Notes: generated by a model not told the origin, from the sequence alone. Shown: positions 40,320 to 49,205, numbered from the stretch's first letter. The stretch is DNA of 64,000 bases from Cellulomonas sp. Root930 (GCA_001429255.1 LMJI01000002.1:483274-547273), one strand, 5' to 3'. A program made the numbers and translations.

Positions 40320-43300
40320 ATGTCTGCCGAGGGGTTCCTCCGGTCCGGCCGGGCACCTGCACCGCGCACGCTGCTGGACGTCCTGGAGGGCACCGTCGCC
40401 GTGCACGGGGACGCGCAGGCCGTCGACGACGGCAGCACGGTCCTGACCTATCGGGAGCTGGCCGAGGCTGTCCGGGCGTCCGCGGCCGGTCTCGCGGGCG
40501 TGGGCATCGGGCCCGGCGACCGCGTCGGTGTGCGCATCCCGTCGGGCACGGCGGAGCTCTACACGGCGATCCTCGCGGTGCTGGCGGCGGGGGCGGCCTA
40601 CGTGCCGGTCGACGTCGACGACCCCGACGAGCGCGCCCGGACCGTGTTCCGGGAGGCCGGGGTCGCCCGCGTGCTCACGGAGGGGGACCTGGCGACCCTG
40701 CGGACGCGCGCGGAGCCACGCCGTCCGGGGCTCGACGACGACGCGTGGATCATCTTCACCTCGGGCTCGACCGGCGCACCGAAGGGGGTCGCGGTCACGC
40801 ACCGGTCGGCCGCCGCGTTCGTGGACGCCGAGGCGCGGCTGTTCCTCCAGGAGGCGCCGCTCGGCCCGGGCGACCGCGTGCTGGCGGGGCTGTCGGTGGC
40901 GTTCGACGCGAGCTGCGAGGAGATGTGGCTCGCGTGGGCGCACGGCGCCTGCCTCGTCCCGGCGCCGCGGGCGCTGGTGCGCACGGGCATGGACCTCGGC
41001 CCGTGGCTGGTGGCGCAGGGCATCACCGTCATCTCGACCGTGCCGACGCTCGCGGGGCTCTGGCGGTCCGAGGAGCTGGCCGGCGTGCGGCTGCTCATCT
41101 TCGGCGGCGAGGCCTGCCCGCCCGAGCTCGTGGCGCGGCTGGTGGGGGAGGGCCGCGAGGTCTGGAACACCTACGGGCCGACGGAGGCGACCGTCGTCGC
41201 GTGCGCGGCGCTGCTGACCGGCGACGGCCCCGTGCGCATCGGGCACGCGCTCGACGGGTGGGACCTCGCCGTCGTCGCGCCCGACGGGACCCAGGTCGAG
41301 GAGGGCGGGCTGGGCGAGCTGATCATCGGCGGCGTCGGGCTCGCGCGGTACCTCGACCCGGTCAAGGACGCGGAGAAGTACGCGCCGGCCGAGCCGCTGG
41401 GTTGGGGGCGGGCGTACCGCAGCGGGGACCTGGTGCGGTACGAGGCCGAAGGGCTGCTGTTCGTCGGGCGCGCGGACGACCAGGTGAAGGTGGGTGGCCG
41501 CCGGATCGAGCTGGGCGAGGTCGACTCCGCGCTGCTCGGGCTGCCCGGCGTGGCGGGTGCGGCCGCGGCCGTCCGGCGGACCCCCGCAGGCACCTCGGTG
41601 CTCGTCGGGTACCTGGTGCCCGAGCCCGGCGTCACGCTGGACCTGGCCGACGCCCGGCACCGGCTCGTGGGGTCGCTGCCGGCCGCCCTGGTGCCGCTGC
41701 TCGCACCGGTGGAGTCCATCCCGACGCGCGGCTCGGGGAAGGTCGACCGCGACGCGCTGCCGTGGCCGCTGGAACGGGCTGCCACCGGCTCGTCGGCGTC
41801 GGCGCCGCCCGTCGGCCTCACCGCGACCGGGGAGTGGGTGGCGGAGCGCTGGACGGCGGCGCTCGGCGTCACGGTCGCCGGCCCGCGCGACGACTTCTTC
41901 GCCGCCGGCGGCGGCAGCCTCGTGGCCGCGCAGCTGGTCAGCGCCCTGCGCGAGCGCTTCCCGACGGTCACCGTCGCCGACGTGTACGAGTACCCCCGGA
42001 TCGGGGACCTGGCGCGGCGGCTCGACGAGTTCGAGCCGACCGCCGCCGCGGAGACGCGCGTGGTCGCGCCGACCCCGCTGCGGGCGCAGGTGCTGCAGAC
42101 GGTGCTCGGCCTGCCGCTCGCCGCGCTCGTCGGGCTGCGCTGGCTCACCTGGCTGCTGGTCGCGGACGCGGTGCTCGTCGCGACGACGGGCGCCGCGTGG
42201 GTGCCGGTCGTCCCCGGGGTGTGGTGGTGGGTGGCGCTCGGCTGGCTGGTGCTCCTGAGCCCGCTCGGCCGGATGGGGACGACGGTGCTCGTCGCGCGCA
42301 CGCTGCTGCGCGGCCTGCGCCCGGGCCGATACCCCCGGGGCGGGTCGGTGCACCTGCGCCTGTGGTTCACCGAGTCCTGGGCGGCCGCGGCCGGCGCCGA
42401 GAACCTCTCGTGCGCCCCCTGGACCGCGACGTACGCGCGGGCGCTCGGGGCGACCGTCGGCAAGAACGTCGACCTGCACGCGCCGCCGCCGGTCACCGGG
42501 CTGCTCACGCTCGGCAACGGGTGCTCGGTCGAGCCCGAGGTGGACCTGCGCGGGCACTGGCTCGACGGCGACGTGCTCCGGGTCGGACGCGTGCGGATCG
42601 ACAAGCGCGCGACGGTCGGCACCCGCAGCACGCTCGCGCCCGGCACCCGCGTCGGCGCCTGGTCCGAGGTCGCCCCCGGCTCCGCCGTCCTGGACTCCGT
42701 GCCGCCCGGCGAGCTGTGGGTGGGGTCGCCGGCGGTGTTCGACGGGCCGGCCCGGCGGCACTGGCCGCGCGACCGCGCGCCACGGGCGCGCCGCTGGGTG
42801 GCGATCTACGGGGCGACCGCCGCGGCGCTCGCGGCCCTGCCGGTCGTCGCCGTGCTGTGCGGGCTCCTGGTCGTCGGCGTGGCGCTGCGCGGGGCCACCA
42901 CCCAGACCGAGGCGGCGGTCGACGCGCTGCGCGCGGTTCCGCTGGCCGCGGTCACGGTGGTCGTGGTGCTCGCGCTCGTCACGCTCGCCGCCGTGCGGCT
43001 GCTCGGGCTGGGGTTCCGTGAGGGGTACCACGCGGTGCACAGCCGCGCGGGCTGGCAGGTCTGGGCGACGCTGCGGTTGATGGACGACGCCCGCACCACG
43101 CTGTTCCCGCTCTACTCCAGCCTCGCGACGCCGGTCTGGTTGCGGCTGCTCGGGGCGGACATCGGCAAGGACGTGGAGGCGTCGACCGCCCTCATGCTCC
43201 CCACGCTCACGACGGTCGGCGAGGGCGCGTTCCTCGCCGACGACACCCTGATCGGCTCCTACGAGCTGGGGCACGGCTGGCTGCGGGTCGAGCGGAGCAA

Positions 43301-44168
43301 GGTGGGCAAGCGCGCGTTCCTGGGCAACTCGGGGATGATCGCCCCCGGCCGCACGGTGCCCAAGCGCGGTCTGGTCGCGGTGCTCTCGGCGACGCCGGAG
43401 GACGCGCGGGCGGGCACCAGCTGGCTCGGCTCGCCGCCGGTGCGGCTGCGACGGACCGCCGGCGAGGCCGACGACGCACGGACGTTCGCTCCGCCGACGC
43501 GCCTGCGGGTGGCCCGTGCGCTGGTCGAGCTCTGCCGGATCGTGCCCGTGATCTGCACCGTCGGGCTGGGCGTGCTCGTCCTGCTGGTGCTCCAGGCGGT
43601 GCTCGACGCCCGCGGGCTCGGGGCGGCCGCCGCGCTCTCCCCGCTGGTCGTGCTGGCCGCCGCCCTCGTCGCGTGCGCGCTGGCGACGGTGACGAAGTGG
43701 CTGCTCGTCGGCCGGCTGCGACCGGGCGACCACCCGCTGTGGAGCTCGTTCGTGTGGCGCAACGAGCTGGCCGACACGTTCCTCGAGGTGGTCGCGGTGC
43801 CGTGGCTCGGACCGGCCACGATCGGCTCACCGGCGCTCACGGTCTGGCTGCGGACGCTCGGCGCCCGGATCGGCCGCGGGGTCTGGTGCGAGACGTACTG
43901 GCTGCCCGAGGCGGACCTGGTCAGGCTCGGCGACGCCGCCACGGTCAACCGCGGCTGCGTGCTGCAGACACATCTGTTCCATGATCGGGTGATGAGCATG
44001 GACACGGTGGAGCTGGGACGCGGCGCGAGCCTCGGCCCGCACGGGGTGGTGCTGCCCGCGGCGAGCCTCGACGACGGCGCGCGGGTGGGGCCGGCGTCCC
44101 TCGTGCTGCGCGGCGACACCATCCCCGCGGGCTCGCGCTGGACCGGGAACCCGGTGGCCCCGGCGTGA
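40320..44168 (+). CDS. Pls/PosA-type membrane non-ribosomal peptide synthetase (adenylation-thiolation-transmembrane)
   Basis: 1282 residues. Adenylation domain (about 20-480) with core motifs FTSGSTGAPKGVAVTH, FDASCEEMWLAW (Asp196), NTYGPTEATVV, YRSGDLV, GRADDQVKVGGRR and the A10 lysine in PTRGSGKVDRDALP. Thiolation domain with the phosphopantetheine Ser533 in FFAAGGGSLVAAQ. The rest has six membrane helices (about 595-650, 827-857, 875-900, 1077-1095, 1106-1130) alternating with hexapeptide-like (left-handed beta helix) acyltransferase domains. This is the plan of epsilon-poly-L-lysine synthetase. ATG 40320 has GGGGAGG upstream. It should make a homopolymer of a basic amino acid and probably release it at the membrane (inference). 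Confidence 0.88.
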   Translation: MSAEGFLRSGRAPAPRTLLDVLEGTVAVHGDAQAVDDGSTVLTYRELAEAVRASAAGLAGVGIGPGDRVGVRIPSGTAELYTAILAVLAAGAAYVPVDVDDPDERARTVFREAGVARVLTEGDLATLRTRAEPRRPGLDDDAWIIFTSGSTGAPKGVAVTHRSAAAFVDAEARLFLQEAPLGPGDRVLAGLSVAFDASCEEMWLAWAHGACLVPAPRALVRTGMDLGPWLVAQGITVISTVPTLAGLWRSEELAGVRLLIFGGEACPPELVARLVGEGREVWNTYGPTEATVVACAALLTGDGPVRIGHALDGWDLAVVAPDGTQVEEGGLGELIIGGVGLARYLDPVKDAEKYAPAEPLGWGRAYRSGDLVRYEAEGLLFVGRADDQVKVGGRRIELGEVDSALLGLPGVAGAAAAVRRTPAGTSVLVGYLVPEPGVTLDLADARHRLVGSLPAALVPLLAPVESIPTRGSGKVDRDALPWPLERAATGSSASAPPVGLTATGEWVAERWTAALGVTVAGPRDDFFAAGGGSLVAAQLVSALRERFPTVTVADVYEYPRIGDLARRLDEFEPTAAAETRVVAPTPLRAQVLQTVLGLPLAALVGLRWLTWLLVADAVLVATTGAAWVPVVPGVWWWVALGWLVLLSPLGRMGTTVLVARTLLRGLRPGRYPRGGSVHLRLWFTESWAAAAGAENLSCAPWTATYARALGATVGKNVDLHAPPPVTGLLTLGNGCSVEPEVDLRGHWLDGDVLRVGRVRIDKRATVGTRSTLAPGTRVGAWSEVAPGSAVLDSVPPGELWVGSPAVFDGPARRHWPRDRAPRARRWVAIYGATAAALAALPVVAVLCGLLVVGVALRGATTQTEAAVDALRAVPLAAVTVVVVLALVTLAAVRLLGLGFREGYHAVHSRAGWQVWATLRLMDDARTTLFPLYSSLATPVWLRLLGADIGKDVEASTALMLPTLTTVGEGAFLADDTLIGSYELGHGWLRVERSKVGKRAFLGNSGMIAPGRTVPKRGLVAVLSATPEDARAGTSWLGSPPVRLRRTAGEADDARTFAPPTRLRVARALVELCRIVPVICTVGLGVLVLLVLQAVLDARGLGAAAALSPLVVLAAALVACALATVTKWLLVGRLRPGDHPLWSSFVWRNELADTFLEVVAVPWLGPATIGSPALTVWLRTLGARIGRGVWCETYWLPEADLVRLGDAATVNRGCVLQTHLFHDRVMSMDTVELGRGASLGPHGVVLPAASLDDGARVGPASLVLRGDTIPAGSRWTGNPVAPA

Positions 44169-45493
44169 CGCAGCCGCCTGAGGACCCCTACCTGCCTGGC
44201 AGGCCCGACGGGGGGTTGAACGTGGACCGGTACGAGCTCGACCTCGACTACCGCGTGGCCACCAACCGGCTGGACGCCCGCGCGGTGCTGCACGCCCGCG
44301 CCACCCGTCCGCTGGACCGCGTCTCGGTGTCCCTGCACGGGTTACGCGTCACCGGGGTCCTGGTGGGCGGGAAGCGGCCGGAGCGGTGGACCCACCGCGA
44401 CGGGCGGATCGCGATCCGGCTGGGTCGGGCGGTCGACGCGGGTACGAGCCTGCCGATCGAGGTGCGCTACAGCGGGCAGCCCGGTCCCGTGCGCGGGCCC
44501 TGGGGCGAGGTCGGTTGGGAGGAGCTCGAGGACGGTCTCATCGTGGCCGGCCAGCCCGACGGCGCGCCCACGTGGTTCCCGTGCCACGACAGCCCGGCGG
44601 ACAAGGCGAGCTTCACGGTCACGGTCACGGCGGAGGCCGGCTACGAGGTGCTCGCCAACGGCTCCCTGGTCTCCCGCACCCCGCGCGCCGGGCGCACCCG
44701 GTGGGTGTACGACCAGCCGGAGCCCATGGCGCCCTACCTCGCCACGCTCCAGGTCGGACGCTACGAGCGGGTGCCGACGAGCCTGTCCACGCAGGTGCTG
44801 GTCCCGGCCCGGCTGCGCGCCGCCGCGCTGCACGACCTCGACCGGCAGCCCCAGATGATGGCGCTCTTCGAGCACCGGTTCGGCCCGTACCCGTTCGCGG
44901 GGTACACGGTCGTGGTCACCGACGACGACCTCGAGATCCCGCTCGAGGCGCAGGGGCTCGCCGTGTTCGGGGCGAACCACATGGACGGCCGGCGAGGCTC
45001 GGAACGGCTGGTGGCGCACGAGCTCGCGCACCAGTGGTTCGGGAACAGTCTGACCGTCGGGCGGTGGCGGGAGATCTGGTTGCACGAGGGCTTCGCGTGC
45101 TACGCCGAGTGGCTCTGGTCGGAGCAGTCGGGCGGGTGGAGCGCCGACCGTCACGCCCGGTCCGCGCGCGCCCGTCTGGCGGCGCTCCCGCAGGACCTGG
45201 TCATCGGCGACCCCGGACCCGACGGCATGTTCGACGACCGGCTCTACAAGCGCGGCGCGCTCACCCTGCACGCCCTGCGGCTCGCGGTCGGGGACGACGC
45301 GTTCTTCGCCGTCCTGAGGACGTGGACCGCGCGCCACCGGCACGGGACGGTGAGCACCGAGCTGTTCGTTGCGTGCGCGTCGGAGGTGTCCGGGACCTCG
45401 GTGGCCCTGCTCGTGGAGGCCTGGGTCTACCGGCCGGCCCTGCCCGAGCTCAGTGCCGCCCGGCCAGGTGCACCTGCGTCACCCGCACGCTGA
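44165..45493 (+). CDS. M1 family zinc metallopeptidase, short form
   Basis: 442 residues. Catalytic HELAHQWFGN (His285, Glu286, His289) with the third ligand Glu308 in WREIWLHEGFACYAE. The aminopeptidase GAMEN motif is replaced by EAQGLAVFG, as in other short actinobacterial M1 proteins; the large C-terminal helical domain of PepN is absent. GTG 44165 overlaps the Pls-type synthetase stop by 4 bases (GTGA), so the two are coupled. A signal peptide is not evident. It may trim, degrade or protect against the polymer made by its partner. Its 3' end overlaps the convergent PPTase gene by 44 bases. Confidence 0.9.
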   Translation: MTQPPEDPYLPGRPDGGLNVDRYELDLDYRVATNRLDARAVLHARATRPLDRVSVSLHGLRVTGVLVGGKRPERWTHRDGRIAIRLGRAVDAGTSLPIEVRYSGQPGPVRGPWGEVGWEELEDGLIVAGQPDGAPTWFPCHDSPADKASFTVTVTAEAGYEVLANGSLVSRTPRAGRTRWVYDQPEPMAPYLATLQVGRYERVPTSLSTQVLVPARLRAAALHDLDRQPQMMALFEHRFGPYPFAGYTVVVTDDDLEIPLEAQGLAVFGANHMDGRRGSERLVAHELAHQWFGNSLTVGRWREIWLHEGFACYAEWLWSEQSGGWSADRHARSARARLAALPQDLVIGDPGPDGMFDDRLYKRGALTLHALRLAVGDDAFFAVLRTWTARHRHGTVSTELFVACASEVSGTSVALLVEAWVYRPALPELSAARPGAPASPAR

Positions 45494-46163
45494 CCGGGCC
45501 GGCTGCCCGCACGGCCAGAGCGCCGATCGCCCCGTCGGTCGGGTCGAGGTCCTGCAGGTGCCACGGTCCGGCCGGTCCTCGCGCGATGCGCGCGGGCTCG
45601 TCACCGGGCCCGAGCACGAGGCTGCGCGGGTCGACGTCGAGCCCGCGGCCGACGGCCTTGAGCACGGCCTCCTTGCGCACCCAGGTGCGCAGTCGTGCCT
45701 CGTCGTCGACCCCGCGGGCCTCGTCGGCGGCGAGCACGACCTCGTCGAACCCGTCGAACACGTGGTCGGTCCGGCGTTCGACGTCGATGCCGACCTCGTC
45801 CGTGCGAGTCGTCACGACGACGACGGTCCCCGCGGTCCGGGCGAGGCTCAGGTGGGGGACCGCGGTCCAGTGCGCGTCGTCGGGCACGCTGCGCCACGAC
45901 GCGCTCGGCCGACCGTGCGCGCGGCTCCCGCAGCGGGGGCAGCGCCGGTGCAGCTCGACCGAGCCGGCGGTCACCCCGGCCCACGAGCCGACCGCGGTCC
46001 GCGCCAGCACCAGGGACGACGCGATCCCGTCCCGCGCCTCCGCGGTGCGGAGGGTCCCGACGCGGTCGCGCTCGCCGGGGGTCAGTGCGCCGACGAGCTC
46101 GTCGACGGGGACGGTGTGCGCCCAGTGCACCTCGATCGGCAGGGCGTCCTCGCTCACGGGCAT
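45450..46163 (-). CDS. 4'-phosphopantetheinyl transferase (Sfp/EntD superfamily)
   Basis: 237 residues. Transfers phosphopantetheine from CoA to a carrier-protein serine. Motifs VGIDVERR and WVRKEAVLKAVGRGL give the Mg and CoA-binding residues, and CPRCGSRAHGRPSA is the CxxCG..HG.P element of actinobacterial family members. The obvious substrate is the thiolation domain (Ser533) of the Pls-type protein next door. ATG 46163 was chosen; ATG 46166 and GTG 46157 are also possible, the last having AGG at good spacing. Convergent with the M1 gene. Confidence 0.9.
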   Translation of the reverse strand: MPVSEDALPIEVHWAHTVPVDELVGALTPGERDRVGTLRTAEARDGIASSLVLARTAVGSWAGVTAGSVELHRRCPRCGSRAHGRPSASWRSVPDDAHWTAVPHLSLARTAGTVVVVTTRTDEVGIDVERRTDHVFDGFDEVVLAADEARGVDDEARLRTWVRKEAVLKAVGRGLDVDPRSLVLGPGDEPARIARGPAGPWHLQDLDPTDGAIGALAVRAAGPVSVRVTQVHLAGRH

Positions 46164-46223
46164 CATCCTGCCTGGTCCCGCGGTTAGGGTGATCGACGAC
46201 GAGGGCCCACGAAGGAGCAATGG

Positions 46224-47240
46224 ATGGCAACGGTCACGGCGGACGGCCTCACGGTCGGGTACGCGGCGATGCTCGAGCAGTTCCACCCGACCGAGGCGGT
46301 CGCGCTGTCCGCCCACGCGGAGGCCCACGGGTTCTCCGGGGTCATGGCGGCCGACCATTACCAGCCATGGGTGCCGGCGCAGGGTCAGGCGGCGTTCGTC
46401 TGGAACGTGCTGACCGCCCTGGGCGAGCGCACGACGGGCGACATCGGCCCCGGCGTCACCGCACCGACGTTCCGGTGGCACCCCGCGATGGTCGCGCAGG
46501 CGTCGGCCACCCTCGCCGCCATGTACCCGGGCCGGCACTGGCTCGGCCTGGGCTCCGGTGAGGCGCTCAACGAGCACATCATCGCCAGCTACTGGCCCGA
46601 GGCCCCCGAGCGGATCAACCGCATGTTCGAGGCCATCGACATCATCAAGAAGCTGTTCGCGGCGTCGATCGCGGGCAAGGACGTCAAGCACGCCGGGCAG
46701 TTCTACAAGCTGGAGTCCACGCGCCTGTGGACCATGCCCGAGGTCGCCCCCGAGATCCTGGTCGCGACGGCCGGTCCCGTGACCGCCAAGCGCGCGGGCC
46801 GGCTGGCCGACGGTCTGATCACGGTCGGTGCCCCGCTGGAGAAGATCTCCGGCCTGTTCGGCAAGTTCGACGAGGGCGCGCGCGAGGCGGGCAAGGACCC
46901 CGAGTCGATGCCGAAGGTGCTGCAGCTGCACCTGTCGTGGGCCGAGACCGACGAGCTGGCCCTGGCGCACGCGATGCACGAGTGGCCCAACGGCGGCATG
47001 AAGTTCCCGAAGGCCGACATCCGCTCGCCGTTCGACTTCGAGCAGATGGCCAAGCTGGTGCGCCCCGAGGACTTCGAGGGCCGGATGGTCATCTCGGCAG
47101 ACCCCGACAAGCACCGCGCGGAGATCCAGAAGTACGTGGACCTCGGCTTCGACCGCATCTACCTGCACAACGTCGGGCGCAACCAGCGCGAGTGGATCGA
47201 GACGTTCGGGGCGGACGTGCTGCCCAACCTGGTGCGATGA
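46224..47240 (+). CDS. F420-dependent LLM-class oxidoreductase, glucose-6-phosphate dehydrogenase-like
   Basis: 338 residues, bacterial luciferase fold. The FGD active-site pattern is present: AADHYQPW (His and Trp of the FGD catalytic set) and GSGEALNEH (Glu). In mycobacterial Fgd1 these residues reduce F420 with glucose-6-phosphate. The phosphate-binding positions were not checked residue by residue, so it may act on another substrate. ATG 46224 has AAGGAG close by, and TAGGGT at 46185-46190 is a likely -10. First gene of an F420 operon with cofE, coupled by ATGA. Confidence 0.87.
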   Translation: MATVTADGLTVGYAAMLEQFHPTEAVALSAHAEAHGFSGVMAADHYQPWVPAQGQAAFVWNVLTALGERTTGDIGPGVTAPTFRWHPAMVAQASATLAAMYPGRHWLGLGSGEALNEHIIASYWPEAPERINRMFEAIDIIKKLFAASIAGKDVKHAGQFYKLESTRLWTMPEVAPEILVATAGPVTAKRAGRLADGLITVGAPLEKISGLFGKFDEGAREAGKDPESMPKVLQLHLSWAETDELALAHAMHEWPNGGMKFPKADIRSPFDFEQMAKLVRPEDFEGRMVISADPDKHRAEIQKYVDLGFDRIYLHNVGRNQREWIETFGADVLPNLVR

Positions 47241-48004
47241 GCTCGCGCCTCGAGGTCTGGGCGCCCGACGGCCTGCGGGAGATCGCTCCCGGTGACGACC
47301 TGGTCGCGCTGCTGGCGGAGCTGCTCCGCGACGACCCGCCCGTCGACGGCGACGTCCTCGTGCTCACGTCGAAGGTCGTCTCCAAGGCCGAGGGCCGGGT
47401 GGTGTCGGCCGACGACCGCGAGCAGGCGATCACCGACGAGACCGTCCGCGTCGTCGCCACCCGCGAGCACGCCTCGGGCGTGACGCGGATCGTCGAGAAC
47501 CGGCTCGGCCTCGTCATGGCCGCAGCCGGCGTGGACGCGTCGAACACCCCCGAGGGCACCGTGCTGCTGCTCCCGCTCGACCCGGACGCGTCCGCGCGGC
47601 GGCTTCGCGCAGGCCTGGCGGCGACGTTCGGCGTCCGGGTGGGCATCGTGATCACCGACACCGCCGGGCGGCCGTGGCGGCAGGGCGTCACCGACATCGC
47701 GATCGGCGCGGCGGGGCTCGTCGTGCTCGACGACCTGCGCGGTCAGGTGGACTCGTTCGGCCGGCCGCTGATCATGACGCAGGCCGCGGTGGCCGACGAG
47801 ATCGCGTCGGCCGGTGAGCTGGTCAAGGGCAAGGCCGAGGGGCGGCCGCTGGCCGTCATCCGAGGACTCGGGCACCTGGTGACCGACGACGACGGTCCGG
47901 GTGCGCGCGTGCTGGTGCGGCTCGGCGACGAGGACATGTTCCAGCAGGGCAGCGCCGAGGCGTACTCGCAGGGCTGGAAGGACGCCCTCAGGGGCCAGCC
48001 GTAG
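47237..48004 (+). CDS. cofE: Coenzyme F420-0:L-glutamate ligase, single-domain
   Basis: Adds glutamates to F420-0 using GTP. 255 residues with the conserved LTSKVVSKAEGR, ENRLGLVMAAAGVDASNT and TDTAGRPWRQGVTDIAIG. Start ATG 47237 overlaps the upstream F420 enzyme by 4 bases. In mycobacteria the equivalent FbiB has a second, FMN-binding domain of about 200 residues; here that domain is missing, so F420 maturation would have to use a separate oxidoreductase or none. The 3' end overlaps the convergent HhH-GPD gene by 17 bases. Confidence 0.93.
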   Translation: MSSRLEVWAPDGLREIAPGDDLVALLAELLRDDPPVDGDVLVLTSKVVSKAEGRVVSADDREQAITDETVRVVATREHASGVTRIVENRLGLVMAAAGVDASNTPEGTVLLLPLDPDASARRLRAGLAATFGVRVGIVITDTAGRPWRQGVTDIAIGAAGLVVLDDLRGQVDSFGRPLIMTQAAVADEIASAGELVKGKAEGRPLAVIRGLGHLVTDDDGPGARVLVRLGDEDMFQQGSAEAYSQGWKDALRGQP

Positions 48005-48566
48005 CCTTCGCGGCCGCCTTCGCCGCCTGCTTGGTGGCCCTGACCTCGCTCAGCGAGACCGGGTCGGTGACGTCCGCGATGGACCGCCGCGCCCCGGGCT
48101 CCCCGTAGGCGCCGGCGGCCTCGGCCCAGCCGGTGGGCTGGACGCCACGCTGCTTGCCGAGCAGCGCCAGGAAGATCCGCGCCTTCTGGTCCCCGAACCC
48201 CGGCAGCGCCTTGAGGCGCTTGAGCACGGTCGGACCGTCCGGGTCGCCGTCGGTCCACAGCCGCGTGACGTCGCCGTCGTAGTCGCGCGCGACCGCGGCG
48301 GCCACCGCCTGGATCCGGCCGGCCATCGAGCCCGGGTAGCGGTGCACCGCGGGCGGCGTCGCGCAGAGGGCGGCGAACGTCTCGGGGTCGGCCTCCGCGA
48401 TGCGGTGCACGTCCAGGCCGTCCATGCGGGCCGCGATCTTGGCGGGTCCCGCGAAGGCGGACTCCATGGTGACCTGCTGGTCCAGGAGCATGCCGATGAG
48501 CAGGGCGAACGGGTCGTCGGTCAGGAGCTGGTCGGCGGTCGGGTCGCCGGTGAGCCAGAGAGTCAT
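47988..48566 (-). CDS. HhH-GPD-type base excision repair protein
   Basis: 192 residues. Helix-hairpin-helix segment VLKRLKALPGFGDQKARIFL with the preceding helix typical of DNA glycosylases; QQVTMESAFAGPAKIAARM is conserved in this small actinobacterial family. The catalytic Lys/Asp of endonuclease III-type enzymes is not certain, and no Fe-S cysteines are present. ATG 48566 has GAGAGGA upstream. Divergent from cofC across 36 bases. Repair activity is inferred from fold. Confidence 0.85.
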   Translation of the reverse strand: MTLWLTGDPTADQLLTDDPFALLIGMLLDQQVTMESAFAGPAKIAARMDGLDVHRIAEADPETFAALCATPPAVHRYPGSMAGRIQAVAAAVARDYDGDVTRLWTDGDPDGPTVLKRLKALPGFGDQKARIFLALLGKQRGVQPTGWAEAAGAYGEPGARRSIADVTDPVSLSEVRATKQAAKAAAKATAGP

Positions 48567-48570
48567 GACG

Positions 48571-48598
48571 GCATCCTCTCGCGAGTAGGGGAGGATGC
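48571..48598. promoter_or_regulatory. Inverted repeat made of two divergent ribosome sites
   Basis: GCATCCTC (48571-48578) and GAGGATGC (48591-48598) are mirror copies. Each contains the AGGA ribosome site of one of the two divergent genes (HhH-GPD on the left, cofC on the right). The promoters must overlap the opposite coding sequence or this repeat. Confidence 0.4.
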
Positions 48599-48602
48599 GC
48601 CG

Positions 48603-49205
48603 GTGCGATGGGTGGTGGTGGTGCCGGTGAAGCCGGCGGCGGACGGGAAGACGCGGCTGGCGGGCGTGCTGTCCGCGTCCGCCCGGGAGCGGCTGGTGCG
48701 GGCGATGGCGCTCGACACGATCGCGGCGGCCGTCGCGACCCCCGGCGTGGTCCGCGTGGTCGTGGTGACGGGCGACGTGCCGCTGCGGACGCTGCTGGCC
48801 GGGACGGTCGACCTCGTCGACGAGCCCGGCAGTGGGCTGAACGGTGCCGTCCGCGCAGGGATCGAGCGCGCGGCAGGCGCCGACTCCGGCATCGCCGTGC
48901 TCCTCGGCGACCTGCCTGCCCTGCGGCCCGACGAGCTCGCGGACGCCCTGAGCATGGCGAGCGCCCACGAGCGCGCGTTCGTGGCCGACGCCGACGGGAC
49001 CGGGACGACGGTGCTCGCCGCGCTGCCCGGCGTGGTGCTCGACCCGCAGTTCGGGTCGGGGTCGGCGGCGGCGCACGAGCTGGCCGGGCACGTCCGCCTG
49101 GCGGTCGTCGCGACGTCCTCCGTCCGTCGCGACGTCGACGTCCCGGACGACCTGACCGAGGTGCAGCGGCTCGGCGTGGGTCCCGCCACCCGTGCCGTGC
49201 TCTAG
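48603..49205 (+). CDS. cofC: 2-phospho-L-lactate (or PEP) guanylyltransferase
   Basis: Makes the activated lactyl or enolpyruvyl precursor joined to Fo by CofD. 200 residues, a small nucleotidyltransferase. The N-terminus RWVVVVPVKPAADGKTRLAG carries the KxxxxGKTRLA motif, and GIAVLLGDLPALRP the metal-binding Asp. GTG 48603 has GGGGAGGA 7 bases upstream. Also called FbiD in mycobacteria, where PEP is the preferred substrate. The cof genes are split over several transcription units here, with cofC divergent from a repair gene. Confidence 0.92.
   Translation: MRWVVVVPVKPAADGKTRLAGVLSASARERLVRAMALDTIAAAVATPGVVRVVVVTGDVPLRTLLAGTVDLVDEPGSGLNGAVRAGIERAAGADSGIAVLLGDLPALRPDELADALSMASAHERAFVADADGTGTTVLAALPGVVLDPQFGSGSAAAHELAGHVRLAVVATSSVRRDVDVPDDLTEVQRLGVGPATRAVL

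Noticed and set aside
37518..43733. A 2071-codon leftward frame extending valS upstream
   Set aside because: Beyond 40145 it is antisense to the Pls-type gene and has the low-complexity Arg/Pro/Ala content of GC-rich shadow frames. The real valS start is fixed by the conserved N-terminus and length.
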